Shown here: positions 1 to 8,574 of the stretch, one piece after another
Numbering within the stretch: the stretch's first letter is position 1
Layout of the letters: every line of letters begins with the position of its first letter
Source of the DNA: Dehalococcoidia bacterium
GTDB taxonomy: Bacteria > Chloroflexota > Dehalococcoidia > Lucifugimonadales > SHYT01
DNA length: 64,000 nt
Direction of reading: 5' to 3'
Assembly: GCA_009693055.1 (NCBI GenBank)
Contig: SHYA01000001.1
Location: forward strand, 124,001 to 188,000
Position numbers and translations under genes: made by a program
Notes under the pieces: generated by a model
What the model saw: only the letters and a program-made list of their open reading frames with translations
What the model was told of the DNA's origin: nothing
Database searches by the model: none

Positions 1-691
1 CCACAGCCTTGGGCTCAAACCCCGCTTCGCGGAGCAGCCGCAGCCAGGTCGCCCGGGGGAACAATCCCTCCGGGTGGCGGTCATGCTCCACCCTCACGGC
101 CCCGTTCTGCTCGCGGAGCAGGTACGCGAAGTTCACCGAATAGAGCGTATCGGTCACGTCGGGGTCGTGGCTCCACTCCAGGTAGCGCAGGCCTCTTTGC
201 CTGCTGTCATGGCCGCCGTGAGTCGTGCTGGAGACGAAATTGTCCTGAACGTAGTCGGGGGCGAGGAATGCGGCGCCACCTGGGCGGCAATGGGCAAACG
301 CCGTCAGGAGGGCGGCCTTGAGGTCTGCCTCCGACGTCATGTAGCAGATAGCGTCATGCACGAACATCGCGTCAAAGAGACGCCCAAGCCTCACCGTCCT
401 CATGCCCCCTTCAAGGTGTTCACATTCCGGGTTGAGCCTGCGGCTCACGGCCAGTATCCCGGGTGAGCGGTCCGCCAGCGTCATCTGAAAATGCGACTTG
501 AGGTGCGAGGTGTTGTTTCCGCCTCCGCTTCCCAACTCCAGGAGCGTGCGCATCGGAGGCGAGCCGGTGCGCTTGAAAAGCTTGTGGTAAAAGGCGGCCG
601 CCTCCGCGTAGTCCTCCGGCGGCGAGAGCAGTGGCCACCAGGAGGCCCGGTCGGTGTACATCGCGGGCAGGTCGTCAGGAGCGCTAGCCAA
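1..691 (-). CDS. Class I SAM-dependent methyltransferase (C-terminus cut by window edge)
   Basis: The minus-strand frame stays open to the left edge, so the gene continues outside the window. A glycine-rich SAM-binding motif I (LELGSGGGNNTSHL) follows an N-terminal helix region, and a motif with FDAMFVHDAICYM fits the post-motif I acidic/hydrophobic block of Methyltransf_11/25 families. Substrate unknown. I prefer a TTG start at 691, preceded by GGAG with about 9 nt spacing, over the ATG at 661, which has no ribosome site. An in-frame TGA lies a little upstream of the TTG. The family match is seen in the sequence; any small-molecule or antibiotic-type role would be a guess. Confidence 0.75.
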   Translation of the reverse strand, partial: MASAPDDLPAMYTDRASWWPLLSPPEDYAEAAAFYHKLFKRTGSPPMRTLLELGSGGGNNTSHLKSHFQMTLADRSPGILAVSRRLNPECEHLEGGMRTVRLGRLFDAMFVHDAICYMTSEADLKAALLTAFAHCRPGGAAFLAPDYVQDNFVSSTTHGGHDSRQRGLRYLEWSHDPDVTDTLYSVNFAYLLREQNGAVRVEHDRHPEGLFPRATWLRLLREAGFEPKAV

Positions 692-926
692 GCGTTTCTT
701 CTCCGCTCATCGCCACCCCTGTGCTTCGCCCTCATGGTTGGACAGGCTTACCACGGGCGGAAGCAGCGGATTTTTCCACTCGGGTTGGGACACACGGGGA
801 ACTCAGAACGACATCGCCGGCTGCGCGAGTGACGGACAGAGTGCCTACAGCGCCAACATGATGCAGCTCATCACGACAAAGGGATTATCGGTGTGATGAC
901 TAGGGCGTGAGTACGGCCTGCACTCC
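692..926. other. Intergenic spacer, nothing recognised
   Basis: Spacer between the methyltransferase start and the end of trxB. Both genes are on the minus strand. I see no convincing promoter, hairpin with T-run, tRNA or conserved peptide here. Confidence 0.4.
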
Positions 927-1892
927 CTATACTCTATGCGCGCTCTTCGCCACCTTGGCTTCCGCCGCCTCGTCGGCCGCAAGGAAGCGCTCCGCGTCAA
1001 TGGCGGCCATGCAGCCGCTTCCCGCCGCGGTCACCGCCTGCCGGTACACCCAGTCCTGGACGTCGCCGCACGCGAACACGCCGGGCACGTTGGTCTTGGT
1101 GCCGTCATGCGTCAGGATGTACCCGGTCTCGTTCATCGCAAGCTGCCCGACGAACAGCTCCGAGTTCGGCTTGTGGCCGATGGCGATGAACACGCCGTCT
1201 ATGGGCCGCTCCGAGACCTTGTCCGTCCTCACGTCGCGCAGCTTCACTCCGCGGACGGCGCCTTCCTCAACTCCCAGGATGTCCTCCACCACCGTGTTCC
1301 AGATGAAGTCGATCTTAGGGTTGTCAAAGGCGTGCTGCTGCATGATCTTGGAGGCGCGGAGGTGGTCCCTCCGGTGCACAACGTTCACCTTCGTCGCGAA
1401 ACGGGTCAGGTAGGTCGCCTCCTCCATCGCGGTATCCCCGCCGCCAACCACGATCAGCTCCTTGCCCCTGAAGAAGAACCCGTCACAGGTCGCGCACGCC
1501 GAGACGCCGCGCCCCATCAGCTCCGTCTCCGATTTGAGGCCCATGAGCTTGGCCGTTGCGCCCGTGGCCACGATGACGGCCTTCGCCTCGTACTCGTCCG
1601 AGCCGTCAATGGTGACCTTGAACGGCCGCTTGGAGAGGTCCACCGCCGTGACGTCGCCAGCCACGAACCGCGTCCCAAACCGCTCCGCCTGCTGCTTGAA
1701 GAGCATCATCAGGTCCGGCCCCTGGACGCCCTGGACAAAGCCGGGGTAGTTCTCCACGTCGGTGGTGATCATGAGCTGCCCACCGGCCGACGACCCCTCA
1801 ATGAGCACAGGCTTCAGCTCGGCGCGGGCCGCGTACAGCGCGGCGGTATCTCCCGCCGGTCCTGAGCCGATGATGATGACGTTCTCTACCAT
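927..1892 (-). CDS. trxB: Thioredoxin-disulfide reductase
   Basis: This 321-residue flavoprotein would reduce thioredoxin with NADPH in the cytoplasm. Visible marks are the N-terminal FAD motif ([19 protein letters not shown], where the usual Y after PAG is D), the redox-active CATC at residues 133-136, the NADPH motif [11 protein letters not shown] near 149-158, and the C-terminal FAD block [20 protein letters not shown]. Length is normal for low-molecular-weight bacterial TrxB. It lies 27 bp downstream of rph on the same strand, so the two may be cotranscribed. A ferredoxin- or F420-linked variant is possible but the NADPH motif argues for the standard enzyme. Confidence 0.93.
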   Translation of the reverse strand: MVENVIIIGSGPAGDTAALYAARAELKPVLIEGSSAGGQLMITTDVENYPGFVQGVQGPDLMMLFKQQAERFGTRFVAGDVTAVDLSKRPFKVTIDGSDEYEAKAVIVATGATAKLMGLKSETELMGRGVSACATCDGFFFRGKELIVVGGGDTAMEEATYLTRFATKVNVVHRRDHLRASKIMQQHAFDNPKIDFIWNTVVEDILGVEEGAVRGVKLRDVRTDKVSERPIDGVFIAIGHKPNSELFVGQLAMNETGYILTHDGTKTNVPGVFACGDVQDWVYRQAVTAAGSGCMAAIDAERFLAADEAAEAKVAKSAHRV

Positions 1893-1919
1893 GCTGCTCC
1901 CTCCGCCAATGCCCGCCCG

Positions 1920-2645
1920 CTAAAGAGAGGCGATCGCCCGCTGCTGCTCCGCAAACACCGGGCCAAGGCCACGCAGACCCATGTCCAGCAGCAGGTCGTA
2001 CGTCCCCCGCGAAAAAGGGTGGGCCTCCGCTGTCCCCTGGACCTCCACCAGCTCCCCCTTGTCGGTCGCCACCAGGTTCAGGTCCAACTCCGCGCGTGAG
2101 TCCTCTTCGTAGCACAGGTCGAGCAGCGGTTGGCCGCCAACCAGCCCCGCGCTCATACCGGCGACGGCACACCGGAAGGGGAGCTCCCGCACCAGCTTCT
2201 GCCGCACCAGGCCGAGCGCCGCCTGGTACAGCGCAACGTAGGCGCCGTTGATCGCCGCGACGCGCGTCCCGCCGTCCGCCTGCAACACGTCGCAGTCCAC
2301 CAGCAACGTGCGTTCCCCAAGCCCGTCAAGTCTCACGATCGCCCGTAGCGCGCGGCCTATCAGCCGCTGAATCTCGTGGCTCCTTCCGCGTTCGCGCCCC
2401 TGCGCGGCCTCGCGCGGCGTCCGCGTTGCCGTCGCGCGCGGCAGCATGCCATACTCGGCGCTGATCCAGCCCTTTCCGGTGCCGCGCAGGAAAGGAGGGA
2501 TCCGCTCCTCCACGGAGACGGCGCAGATTACCCGCGTGTTGCCGGACTCCACCAGGGCCGACCCCTCCGCATAGGCCAGGTACCCTGGAGTGATCCGGAA
2601 CGAGCGGAGTTGGTCCGGCGCTCTACCGTCGCTGCGCGTGCCCAT
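1920..2645 (-). CDS. rph: Ribonuclease PH
   Basis: Phosphorolytic 3'-5' exoribonuclease that trims tRNA 3' ends; hexameric in known cases. The 241-residue protein starts with the typical MGTRSDGRAPDQLR block, carries the RTPREAAQGRERGRSHEIQRLIGRAL region and the phosphate-site LLVDCDVLQADGGTR motif, and is full length. It is followed by trxB after a short gap. The start ATG at 2645 fits the family N-terminus exactly. Confidence 0.95.
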   Translation of the reverse strand: MGTRSDGRAPDQLRSFRITPGYLAYAEGSALVESGNTRVICAVSVEERIPPFLRGTGKGWISAEYGMLPRATATRTPREAAQGRERGRSHEIQRLIGRALRAIVRLDGLGERTLLVDCDVLQADGGTRVAAINGAYVALYQAALGLVRQKLVRELPFRCAVAGMSAGLVGGQPLLDLCYEEDSRAELDLNLVATDKGELVEVQGTAEAHPFSRGTYDLLLDMGLRGLGPVFAEQQRAIASL

Positions 2646-2688
2646 CGCCCCCCTTCGTACGTGCAGGAATAACGCCTACCATCGTACA

Positions 2689-2853
2689 CTACCGCGTCTC
2701 CATCGCGCTCTTCACCGTTTCGTCTTGAGCCACAGCCGCCGCCCGTCCGTGGTGCAGGAACAGCAGCACGAGGCCGAGCTGAATGACTCCCCGCCAGTCC
2801 CGGCCATCAGGCGGTGGCCGGCTGCCAGGCGAGGACGCGGTGGACTGCGGCAC
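2689..2853 (-). CDS. Possible small single-pass membrane protein (54 aa)
   Basis: A GTG-initiated frame just 17 bp after the Nudix stop encodes 54 residues. It has a Pro/Ser-rich start, a hydrophobic core GVIQLGLVLLFLHHG and a polar tail ending AMETR. AGGGA lies 13 nt before the GTG, which is rather far for a ribosome site. Frames of this length arise often by chance in GC-rich DNA, so this is only a candidate; no family recognised. Confidence 0.2.
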   Translation of the reverse strand: MPQSTASSPGSRPPPDGRDWRGVIQLGLVLLFLHHGRAAAVAQDETVKSAMETR

Positions 2854-2870
2854 GGGAACTTGCGGTTCCC

Positions 2871-3386
2871 TTACCCGGCCGGGGAGCGCCCTTGCAGCAG
2901 AAGCCAGTCCCGGATCACCGTCCGGTCACGCGGGAACGCAAGCTCCGGAAGCGCATCGAGAGCGAAGAATCGGACATCCCTCACCTCTACGGCGTCCGGC
3001 TTGAGCGTCCCCCCGAACACCTCTACCGAGTACGCCGCCAGCGCCACAATATTCTCCGGTTCCGAATACAACCCCACCAGGCCCTTTGGCCGGACGCGGA
3101 GCCCAGTCTCCTCAAGGGTTTCCCGGCACACCGCTTCCTCCACCACCTCGCCCCGGTTCACGTGCCCCGCGGGCAGCGACCACCGGCCCATGCCGGGTTC
3201 CAGGTTCCGCTGGATCAGCAACACCTTCCCATCGCGTCCCACAACAGCCGCCGCCACAAGCTTGGGGTCCAGGTACACCACCAGCCCGCACGCGGGACAC
3301 CGGGGACGGGCGTGGTCACCAAGCTGCGCTATCTCGAGCTGCGCGGCGCATCGGGAGCAGAACTTGGCGTCGGGTGGCAGCGTCAT
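2871..3386 (-). CDS. Nudix hydrolase with N-terminal zinc ribbon
   Basis: 171 residues. The N-terminus has two CxxC pairs (CSRC...CPAC) forming a zinc ribbon, as in NudC-like proteins. The central part has a complete Nudix box (GHVNRGEVVEEAVCRETLEETGL would be the 23-residue motif; key residues are G, E, then REtlEEtG). It probably hydrolyses a nucleoside diphosphate derivative such as an ADP-ribose or NADH-type substrate, but substrate cannot be read from sequence. ATG at 3386 is chosen because GAGAGG sits 4 nt upstream; longer frames to 3470 lack a site and would add unrelated residues. Confidence 0.88.
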   Translation of the reverse strand: MTLPPDAKFCSRCAAQLEIAQLGDHARPRCPACGLVVYLDPKLVAAAVVGRDGKVLLIQRNLEPGMGRWSLPAGHVNRGEVVEEAVCRETLEETGLRVRPKGLVGLYSEPENIVALAAYSVEVFGGTLKPDAVEVRDVRFFALDALPELAFPRDRTVIRDWLLLQGRSPAG

Positions 3387-3553
3387 CAAGACCTCTCGCC
3401 GCCCAAGCTTACCCCAACCCTTCGCGAGACGCCAGCCCCTTACGGGGCCGCGCCATGCCCTGCCGCCCATACCCTACTACAGGGTCGGGGTGACTCGCTT
3501 GCAGCAACGCGCCCGACTCGGTAGACTCGTCCCACAACTCAAAGGGGGTGGGA

Positions 3554-3988
3554 GTGGGTAGGCTCCGCATTAGCGTCGTCGTGCCGGGGAGGTTGGAGGA
3601 CGTGTACCGCAAGGTGACCGTCATTGACCCGAAAGGCCCTCCCGACGAGGCCGCCATGGCCCAAAAGTACGGCCGCCTGGTCCAGCACATTGACGACGTG
3701 TACATCTTTGAAGAACCCTCTCAAGACCACCTTCAGTGGCGGGTCACGTTTGAGCCGCCAACTCGGCGGCACATGGAGGCCGTTGACCTGCGGTGGTCGG
3801 ACCGCGTGGACACCTTCGAGGCAACTTCCGGTCAGGACACGCGCTGGACCATCACCTGGCACACCAAAGCGCGCGGCGTCACCGGCCCGCTTCAGGGGCT
3901 GCTCTTCTCCCTGTCCGGGAAGCGCCGCGCCCTCCGCCAGATAGTGGAACCCGTCCTCGCCGCCTTCCCGCCGCGCCCCGCGCGGTAA
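3554..3988 (+). CDS. SRPBCC/START-like polyketide cyclase family protein
   Basis: 144 residues with the START-like layout: N-terminal strand RLRISVVVPGRLEDVYRKV, a middle Trp-rich beta region (HLQWRVTFEP, WTITWHTKA) and a C-terminal helix (ALRQIVEPVL). Such proteins bind hydrophobic ligands in a helix-grip fold; the ligand here is unknown. The GTG at 3554 is preferred over GTG 3548, because the purine run AAAGGGGG at 3541-3548 is then correctly spaced. It is the only plus-strand gene between two divergent groups. Confidence 0.6.
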   Translation: MGRLRISVVVPGRLEDVYRKVTVIDPKGPPDEAAMAQKYGRLVQHIDDVYIFEEPSQDHLQWRVTFEPPTRRHMEAVDLRWSDRVDTFEATSGQDTRWTITWHTKARGVTGPLQGLLFSLSGKRRALRQIVEPVLAAFPPRPAR

Positions 3989-4042
3989 GGCCCCTATCAC
4001 CCCGCCACGCAAGCACTCCCCTCTCCAGGCTTAGCTCGCACG

Positions 4043-4081
4043 TTTCAGCAAGTGTTCAGGGTGCGTTCAGGCCTCATTCAG
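4043..4081 (+). promoter_or_regulatory. Four TTCAG direct repeats at exact 11-bp period
   Basis: Hexamers TTTCAG (4043), GTTCAG (4054), GTTCAG (4065) and ATTCAG (4076) are separated by 5 bp each, giving exact 11-bp periodicity. This is the architecture of PhoB/PhoP/OmpR-family winged-helix sites. A -10-like TACGCT at 4103-4108 follows after 21 nt, which would place the array over the -35 region of the ABC permease promoter. The same design recurs at 12173-12211. Confidence 0.6.
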
Positions 4082-4198
4082 CCGTTGCAACGCAGACTTC
4101 CCTACGCTGGAAATACGGTGAACTGAGCGCCAATGTGCCGCTCGGGCCTATCGACTCTGCGGCGGCAAGGGAGCGGACAGAGGGACAGGACCCTTGAA

Positions 4199-5305
4199 GT
4201 GGTAGCGGTAGCCAGGACAAACCTCTTCGCCGAAAAGACCCGCCTGCTCATAACCGTGGGCGGGGTAGCCTTCTCAATCCTGCTAATCGTCATCCTGTGG
4301 AGCCTTTACCAGGCCTGGAACACCAAGATCACCGCGTACACCGACTCCACAGACGCCGATCTGTGGGTGGGCCAGGAAGGCGCCATGGACATGTTCCACT
4401 CGGTCTCCCTCCTCCCAACCGAAGCCCAAGAAGCGATAGAAGCCGTCCCTGGCGTGGCAACAGTCCGCCCATTCATTGGCCGTCAAGTCGCGTTTCGTCT
4501 CCGCGGGAAAGAAGTCAACACCTTCCTGGTGGGCTACGAGCCGGACACCGGGTTAGGCGGGCCGGTGCGGGTTGTCAGCGGGAGGGGCGTAGCCGCACCC
4601 GGCGAGATTGTTGTTGACACGGTGTTTGCCCGCAGCAACGGACTGAAGGTCGGCTCGCAGCTCAGCGTCCTCGACCGCCCCTTCACGGTCGTTGGCATCT
4701 CCACCGAAGAGAACCGGTTCGTCAACCAGTACTCGTTCGTCCTGCAAGACGATGCGCGAGAAGCCCTCACATCGCGGGCGTTCAACAACTACTGCCTCGT
4801 GAAAACGGCCTCCAACGCTGCTCGCGAAGCCGTCAAGAACGCGATAGACGCACTGCCGAGAGTCCAGGCGATCACGAAGAAGGAGTTCAAAGAGCTTAGC
4901 CGCGGCATCATAGACAGCACCTTCCTGCCCATCATCATCGTGCTGGTTGCGATTGGCATCGCCGTCGGCACGGCGGTTATCCGACTGACCATCTACACCG
5001 GGACCGTTGAGAAATCGCGAGAATACGCCGTCCTGAAGGAGGTGGGCGCCTCCAACTGGCGCCTCTACCGCATCGTCCTGGAGCAGGCCTTGCTTGCCAG
5101 CCTCATCGGGTACGGCGTTGGCGTAGCGGTCTCGTTTGGCGCCATCGCCCTCATTGAGCGGGAGGTCCCAGCCTTCCTGACCGCCGTGCGCGCTGCTGAT
5201 CTCGCTTCAATCCTTGGCATAGCCCTGGGTGTGGCCATCGTGGCCTCCGCCGTGCCGCTGCGAAGGATGCTCTCGCTAGACCCGGCTGTAGTCTTCAAAC
5301 AGTAA
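4199..5305 (+). CDS. FtsX/MacB/DevC-type ABC transporter permease
   Basis: About 368 residues: an N-terminal transmembrane helix (LLITVGGVAFSILLIVILWSL), a large extracytoplasmic domain, then three C-terminal helices separated by the conserved coupling segment EYAVLKEVGASNWRLYRIVL, and the LDPAVVFK end typical of FtsX-domain permeases. It would work with the ATPase encoded 12 bp downstream, in lipoprotein, heterocyst-like or antimicrobial-peptide export. I chose GTG 4199; an ATG at 4133 in frame is possible but adds a polar segment unlike family N-termini. It sits directly behind the 11-bp repeat array, so it is probably controlled by a response regulator. Its ATPase partner looks broken, so function is doubtful. 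Confidence 0.85.
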   Translation: MVAVARTNLFAEKTRLLITVGGVAFSILLIVILWSLYQAWNTKITAYTDSTDADLWVGQEGAMDMFHSVSLLPTEAQEAIEAVPGVATVRPFIGRQVAFRLRGKEVNTFLVGYEPDTGLGGPVRVVSGRGVAAPGEIVVDTVFARSNGLKVGSQLSVLDRPFTVVGISTEENRFVNQYSFVLQDDAREALTSRAFNNYCLVKTASNAAREAVKNAIDALPRVQAITKKEFKELSRGIIDSTFLPIIIVLVAIGIAVGTAVIRLTIYTGTVEKSREYAVLKEVGASNWRLYRIVLEQALLASLIGYGVGVAVSFGAIALIEREVPAFLTAVRAADLASILGIALGVAIVASAVPLRRMLSLDPAVVFKQ

Positions 5306-5316
5306 GGCGGCAAGCG

Positions 5317-5975
5317 ATGCAGAACAACGAGCCGGTACTCCTGCTGCAAAAGGTGGCCAAGACCTTTGGGCGCGGACCTGCCGCCGTCCACGCGGTCCGG
5401 GAAGTTGACCTGGAGGTGCCCAAGGGCGCCGTGCTGCTCATCATGGGACCGTCCGGCAGCGGGAAGACCACGCTCATCACCCTCGCGGGGGCCTCCTCAG
5501 GCCCACCAGTGGCAGCGTCCGCATCGCCGGACTCCGCCTTGAGGCGCTCTCAGACCGAGAGGTGAACCACGTCCGCCGCCGACTGGTGGAGTTCCTCTTC
5601 CAGTCGTTCAAGCTCCTGTCGGCGCTGTCAGCGCAGGAGAACGTGGAAGTGGTGATGAACATGGCGGGCATCCCCTCCAAGCAAGCAACAGCACGGGCCC
5701 AAGATCTCCTCGCCTCCATGGGCCTTTCGGGGCGCGCCAAGCACAAGCCCGCCGAGCTCTCCGGTGGCGAAAAGCAGCGCGTTGCCCTCGCCCGCGCCCT
5801 GGCGAACGAGCCCGCCCTCATCCTCGCAGAAGAGCCAACGGCCAACCTGGACTCGCAGCGCGGGCGCGAGGTGATGACGCTCCTCCGCACCATCGCCAAG
5901 GAGCAGGGACGCACAGTTGTCATCGTTGGCCATGATGCCCGCATCCGCGAGGTGGCCGACCACGTCCTGTGGATG
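5317..5975 (+). pseudogene. ABC transporter ATPase, frameshifted and truncated
   Basis: MacB/DevA-like ATPase read in two frames. The first frame holds Walker A GPSGSGKTT. After a run of five G at 5487-5491 the family sequence continues in another frame (GLLRPTSGSVRIAGLRLEAL), as if one G were missing. That second frame then gives the signature ELSGGEKQR, Walker B and the H-loop HD. The Walker B reads LILAEEP instead of the usual LILADEP, so the Mg-coordinating Asp is Glu. Near 5973-5985 the ATPase sequence stops and copper-ATPase sequence begins without a stop codon. A sequencing error could explain the frameshift alone, but not the Walker B change or the join. Confidence 0.75.
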
Positions 5976-6440
5976 ATTGACCGCGTCATCGCGGAAGTCC
6001 TCCCCGTCGAAAAGGAGCGTGTCATCCGCCGATTACAACAGCAGGGAGAAATCGTGGGCATGGTCGGCGACGGCGTCAACGACGCCCCCGCGCTGGCCGC
6101 CGCGGACATCGGCATCGCCATCGGCTCGGGCTCCGACGTCGCAAAGGAGACCGGCCGCATCATTCTGATCAAGGACGACATCCGGGACGTGGTGACCAGC
6201 ATCCGCCTCTCACGGGCGACGATGCGCAAAATCAAGCAGACCCTCTTCTGGGCGCTGGCCTACAACTCAGCGGCCATTCCCATCGCGGCCGTCGGGCTGC
6301 TGAACCCGATCATCGCCGCCGCGGCCATGGCCCTGAGCTCGCTCTCCGTGATCGTCAATTCCGCCCTCCTCAAGGGGGCAAGGCTGTCCGACGCCGGAGT
6401 TGTGAGGACCGTAGAAGAGCCAGAGAGGAAGGAGGGAAAA
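5976..6440 (+). pseudogene. C-terminal fragment of a copper P1B-type ATPase fused to the ABC ATPase
   Basis: From IDRVIAEVLP onward the frame matches the end of CopA-like ATPases: the hinge motif GMVGDGVNDAPALAAADIGIA, then two transmembrane helices (QTLFWALAYNSAAIPIAAVG and AAAAMALSSLSVIVNS). The metal-binding domain, CPC helix and DKTGT phosphorylation site, roughly 600 residues, are absent. The fragment is in frame with the preceding ABC ATPase remnant, so one long hybrid ORF results. The likely cause is a deletion joining two neighbouring transport genes, or an assembly chimera. It cannot pump metal on its own. Confidence 0.8.
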
Positions 6441-6608
6441 GTGACGCTCACAAAGGACCCGGTCTGTGGCATGGAAGTTGACCAAAAGAAAGCCGCCGGG
6501 CAGTACCGGCACGACGGGAAGACCTGCTCCTTTTGCTCCACCAAATGCCATCTCCGCTTCAAGGAAAACCCAAAGGCGTACGTCAACGGAGGCTCAAGAG
6601 GCTCGTAG
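6441..6608 (+). CDS. YHS-domain small protein (55 aa)
   Basis: YHS domains bind transition metals through the pattern DPVCGM...FCS..C, and here DPVCGMEV, SFCSTKC and the F-N-P-Y end are all visible. The domain is in frame with the upstream CopA fragment, but a GTG at 6441 is preceded by GGAGGG with good spacing. It was therefore probably a separate gene that became in-frame with CopA once the CopA stop was lost. YHS proteins commonly sit beside copper ATPases and donate or sense metal. It may be the one intact unit of this damaged group. Confidence 0.65.
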   Translation: MTLTKDPVCGMEVDQKKAAGQYRHDGKTCSFCSTKCHLRFKENPKAYVNGGSRGS

Positions 6609-6650
6609 AATGAGGGAGGATAAGAAAGGCGCGGTGCTGTTGCACGGCTC

Positions 6651-8402
6651 TTACGCTTCTCGGTACCCGTTCACGATGGGCATCCGGCGGTCCTTGCCAA
6701 AGTTGCGGGGCGTGATCCTAACGCCCGGAGCCGCCTGGCGGCGCTTGTACTCGCTCCGGTCCACCCCACGCACCACCCGCCTCACCAGCGCCGCGTCAAA
6801 CCCCATCGCCAGCAGCTCATCCACCGCCCGCTCCTCCTCCACGTACGCGTGGAGGATCGGGTCCAGCACCGCAAAAGGCGCCAGGTCCTTCTCTGTCTCC
6901 TGACCGGGCCGCAGCTCGGCGCTGGCGGGCTTCTCCAGCGTTGACCGCAGCACCGCGTTCTCCGGCGTCCCGTGTGCGTTCCGCCAGCGCGCCAGCTCGT
7001 ACACCAACGTCTTGGGAACATCCTTGATCACGGCGAAGCCGCCCGCCATGTCCCCGTACAGCGTGGAGTACCCCATCGCCGACTCGCTCTTGTTGCTCGT
7101 GGAAAGCACCAGCCAGCCAAACTTGTTGGAGAGGGTCATCAGGATGATCCCCCGGACCCGCGCCTGCACGTTCTCCTCCGCCACTCCTACGGGCAACCCC
7201 TGGAAGCTCGGCGCCAGCATCTCCTCAAAGGCGCGGTGCGCCGGTTCGATCGGGACCGTCCACTCCTCAATCCCCAGGTTCTCCGCCAACGCGCGGGCGT
7301 CCAGAACGCTCCCCTCGGACGAGTACCGGGACGGCATGGAGACGCCCACCACGTTTTCCTTCCCCAGCGCGTCCACCGCGATGCAGCACGTGAGGCTGGA
7401 GTCCACGCCCCCGGAGAGGCCGATGAGCACCTTGTGGAAACCGTTCTTCCGCACGTAGTCCCGTGTGCCCAGCACCAGGGCGTGATACACCTCGCCCACC
7501 GGGTCAAAGGTCTCCGCCATCCGTCGCGGCACGGGTGCGCGGCGACGCCCGTCCCCCGCCATGCGCTCCGAGACCAGGATGTGCACCGCCTTCCCAACCG
7601 CATCCAACGCGCCGGGCGGTTCCTTGCGAGGCCGCGGGTCGCGGAGCCGTTGCCGGAACACCCCCTCAACATCCAGGTCGGCCACCAGCAACTCCTCCTG
7701 GAACTGCGCGGCTCGCGCGAGCAATTCCCCAGAAGGGCTAACCACCATGCTGGCGCCGTCAAACACCAGCTCGTCCTGCCCGCCCACCATGTTGACGTAC
7801 CCGATAAAGACGCCGTTGTCGCCGGCCCTCGTGCCCACCATCTGCTCCCGAAAACGCCCCTTCCCCCGGTGGTACGGCGACCCGTTGATGTTCACGATGA
7901 GCTCGGCCCCAGCTTCCCGTTGCACCGCAGTCGGCCCCACGGCGTACCAGATGTCCTCGCAGATGTTCACGCCGACGCGCACGCTGCTCACCGTAAACAC
8001 GGGGCAAGTGCGGCCTGGCTTGAAGTAGCGGTCCTCGTCAAACACCCCATAGTTGGGCAGGAAGACCTTGTGGTAGACCCCCGCCAGCTTCCCGTCGTAG
8101 GCGACGGCAGCGGCGTTATGCGTCTCGTGCCCCCGCCGGTCCACAAAGCCCACGACCACCGCGATCCCTTGCGACTCGGCCACTACCTGCTCCATCGCCC
8201 GCTGGTTGTCGCGCAGGAACGCGGGCCTCAGCAACAGGTCTTCGGGAGGGTACCCCGTCAACACCAGCTCCGGAAAGGCGACAAGGTCGGCTCCTAGCTC
8301 CCGGGCCTGCCGGACGAACCCCAGCACCTTCTTGGTGTTGCCCTCAAGATCGCCCACCGTAGGGTTCATCTGCGCCAGCGCCAGTCGGAAGCCGCGTGGC
8401 AT
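6651..8402 (-). CDS. nadE: Glutamine-dependent NAD+ synthetase
   Basis: 583 residues, two domains. The N-terminal nitrilase-type amidohydrolase shows the Glu-Lys-Cys triad contexts AFPELVLTGYP, VYHKVFLPNYGVFDE and VNICEDIW, and releases ammonia from glutamine. The C-terminal synthetase has the PP-loop LIGLSGGVDSS and amidates deamido-NAD at the expense of ATP. The ATG at 8402 follows GGGGAG with a 3-nt gap; longer frames reach into the promoter. A TATACT -10 with an upstream TG lies at 8441-8446 on the same strand. Monocistronic, as far as can be seen. Confidence 0.95.
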   Translation of the reverse strand: MPRGFRLALAQMNPTVGDLEGNTKKVLGFVRQARELGADLVAFPELVLTGYPPEDLLLRPAFLRDNQRAMEQVVAESQGIAVVVGFVDRRGHETHNAAAVAYDGKLAGVYHKVFLPNYGVFDEDRYFKPGRTCPVFTVSSVRVGVNICEDIWYAVGPTAVQREAGAELIVNINGSPYHRGKGRFREQMVGTRAGDNGVFIGYVNMVGGQDELVFDGASMVVSPSGELLARAAQFQEELLVADLDVEGVFRQRLRDPRPRKEPPGALDAVGKAVHILVSERMAGDGRRRAPVPRRMAETFDPVGEVYHALVLGTRDYVRKNGFHKVLIGLSGGVDSSLTCCIAVDALGKENVVGVSMPSRYSSEGSVLDARALAENLGIEEWTVPIEPAHRAFEEMLAPSFQGLPVGVAEENVQARVRGIILMTLSNKFGWLVLSTSNKSESAMGYSTLYGDMAGGFAVIKDVPKTLVYELARWRNAHGTPENAVLRSTLEKPASAELRPGQETEKDLAPFAVLDPILHAYVEEERAVDELLAMGFDAALVRRVVRGVDRSEYKRRQAAPGVRITPRNFGKDRRMPIVNGYREA

Positions 8403-8440
8403 GTTCTCCCCTTGGTTATCACGAAATCCGGCTTTGGGCC

Positions 8441-8449
8441 AGTATAGCA
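8441..8449 (-). promoter_or_regulatory. Extended -10 promoter of nadE
   Basis: On the minus strand TGCTATACT is an extended -10 (TGnTATACT). No good -35 is visible, as usual for extended -10 promoters. It predicts a leader of about 30 nt before the ATG at 8402. Confidence 0.5.
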
Positions 8450-8531
8450 CGGCGCGTAATCGGCTCGCCGCTCCACGCTGCCGTCACCCAGGGGAGAGGG
8501 ACGCCTTCCCATAGATTTCGCCGAAGGCGTC

Positions 8532-8540
8532 TGGTATACT
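8532..8540 (+). promoter_or_regulatory. Extended -10 promoter of tRNA-Ala
   Basis: TGGTATACT, followed by TTCG, lies 34 bp before the tRNA. The same TGGTATACTTTCG string occurs at 16218 before the AbrB-family gene, which supports it as a real promoter element in this genome. Confidence 0.5.
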
Positions 8541-8574
8541 TTCGGTGGTTTTCTGCTCCGCCAGCGCACCGCGT

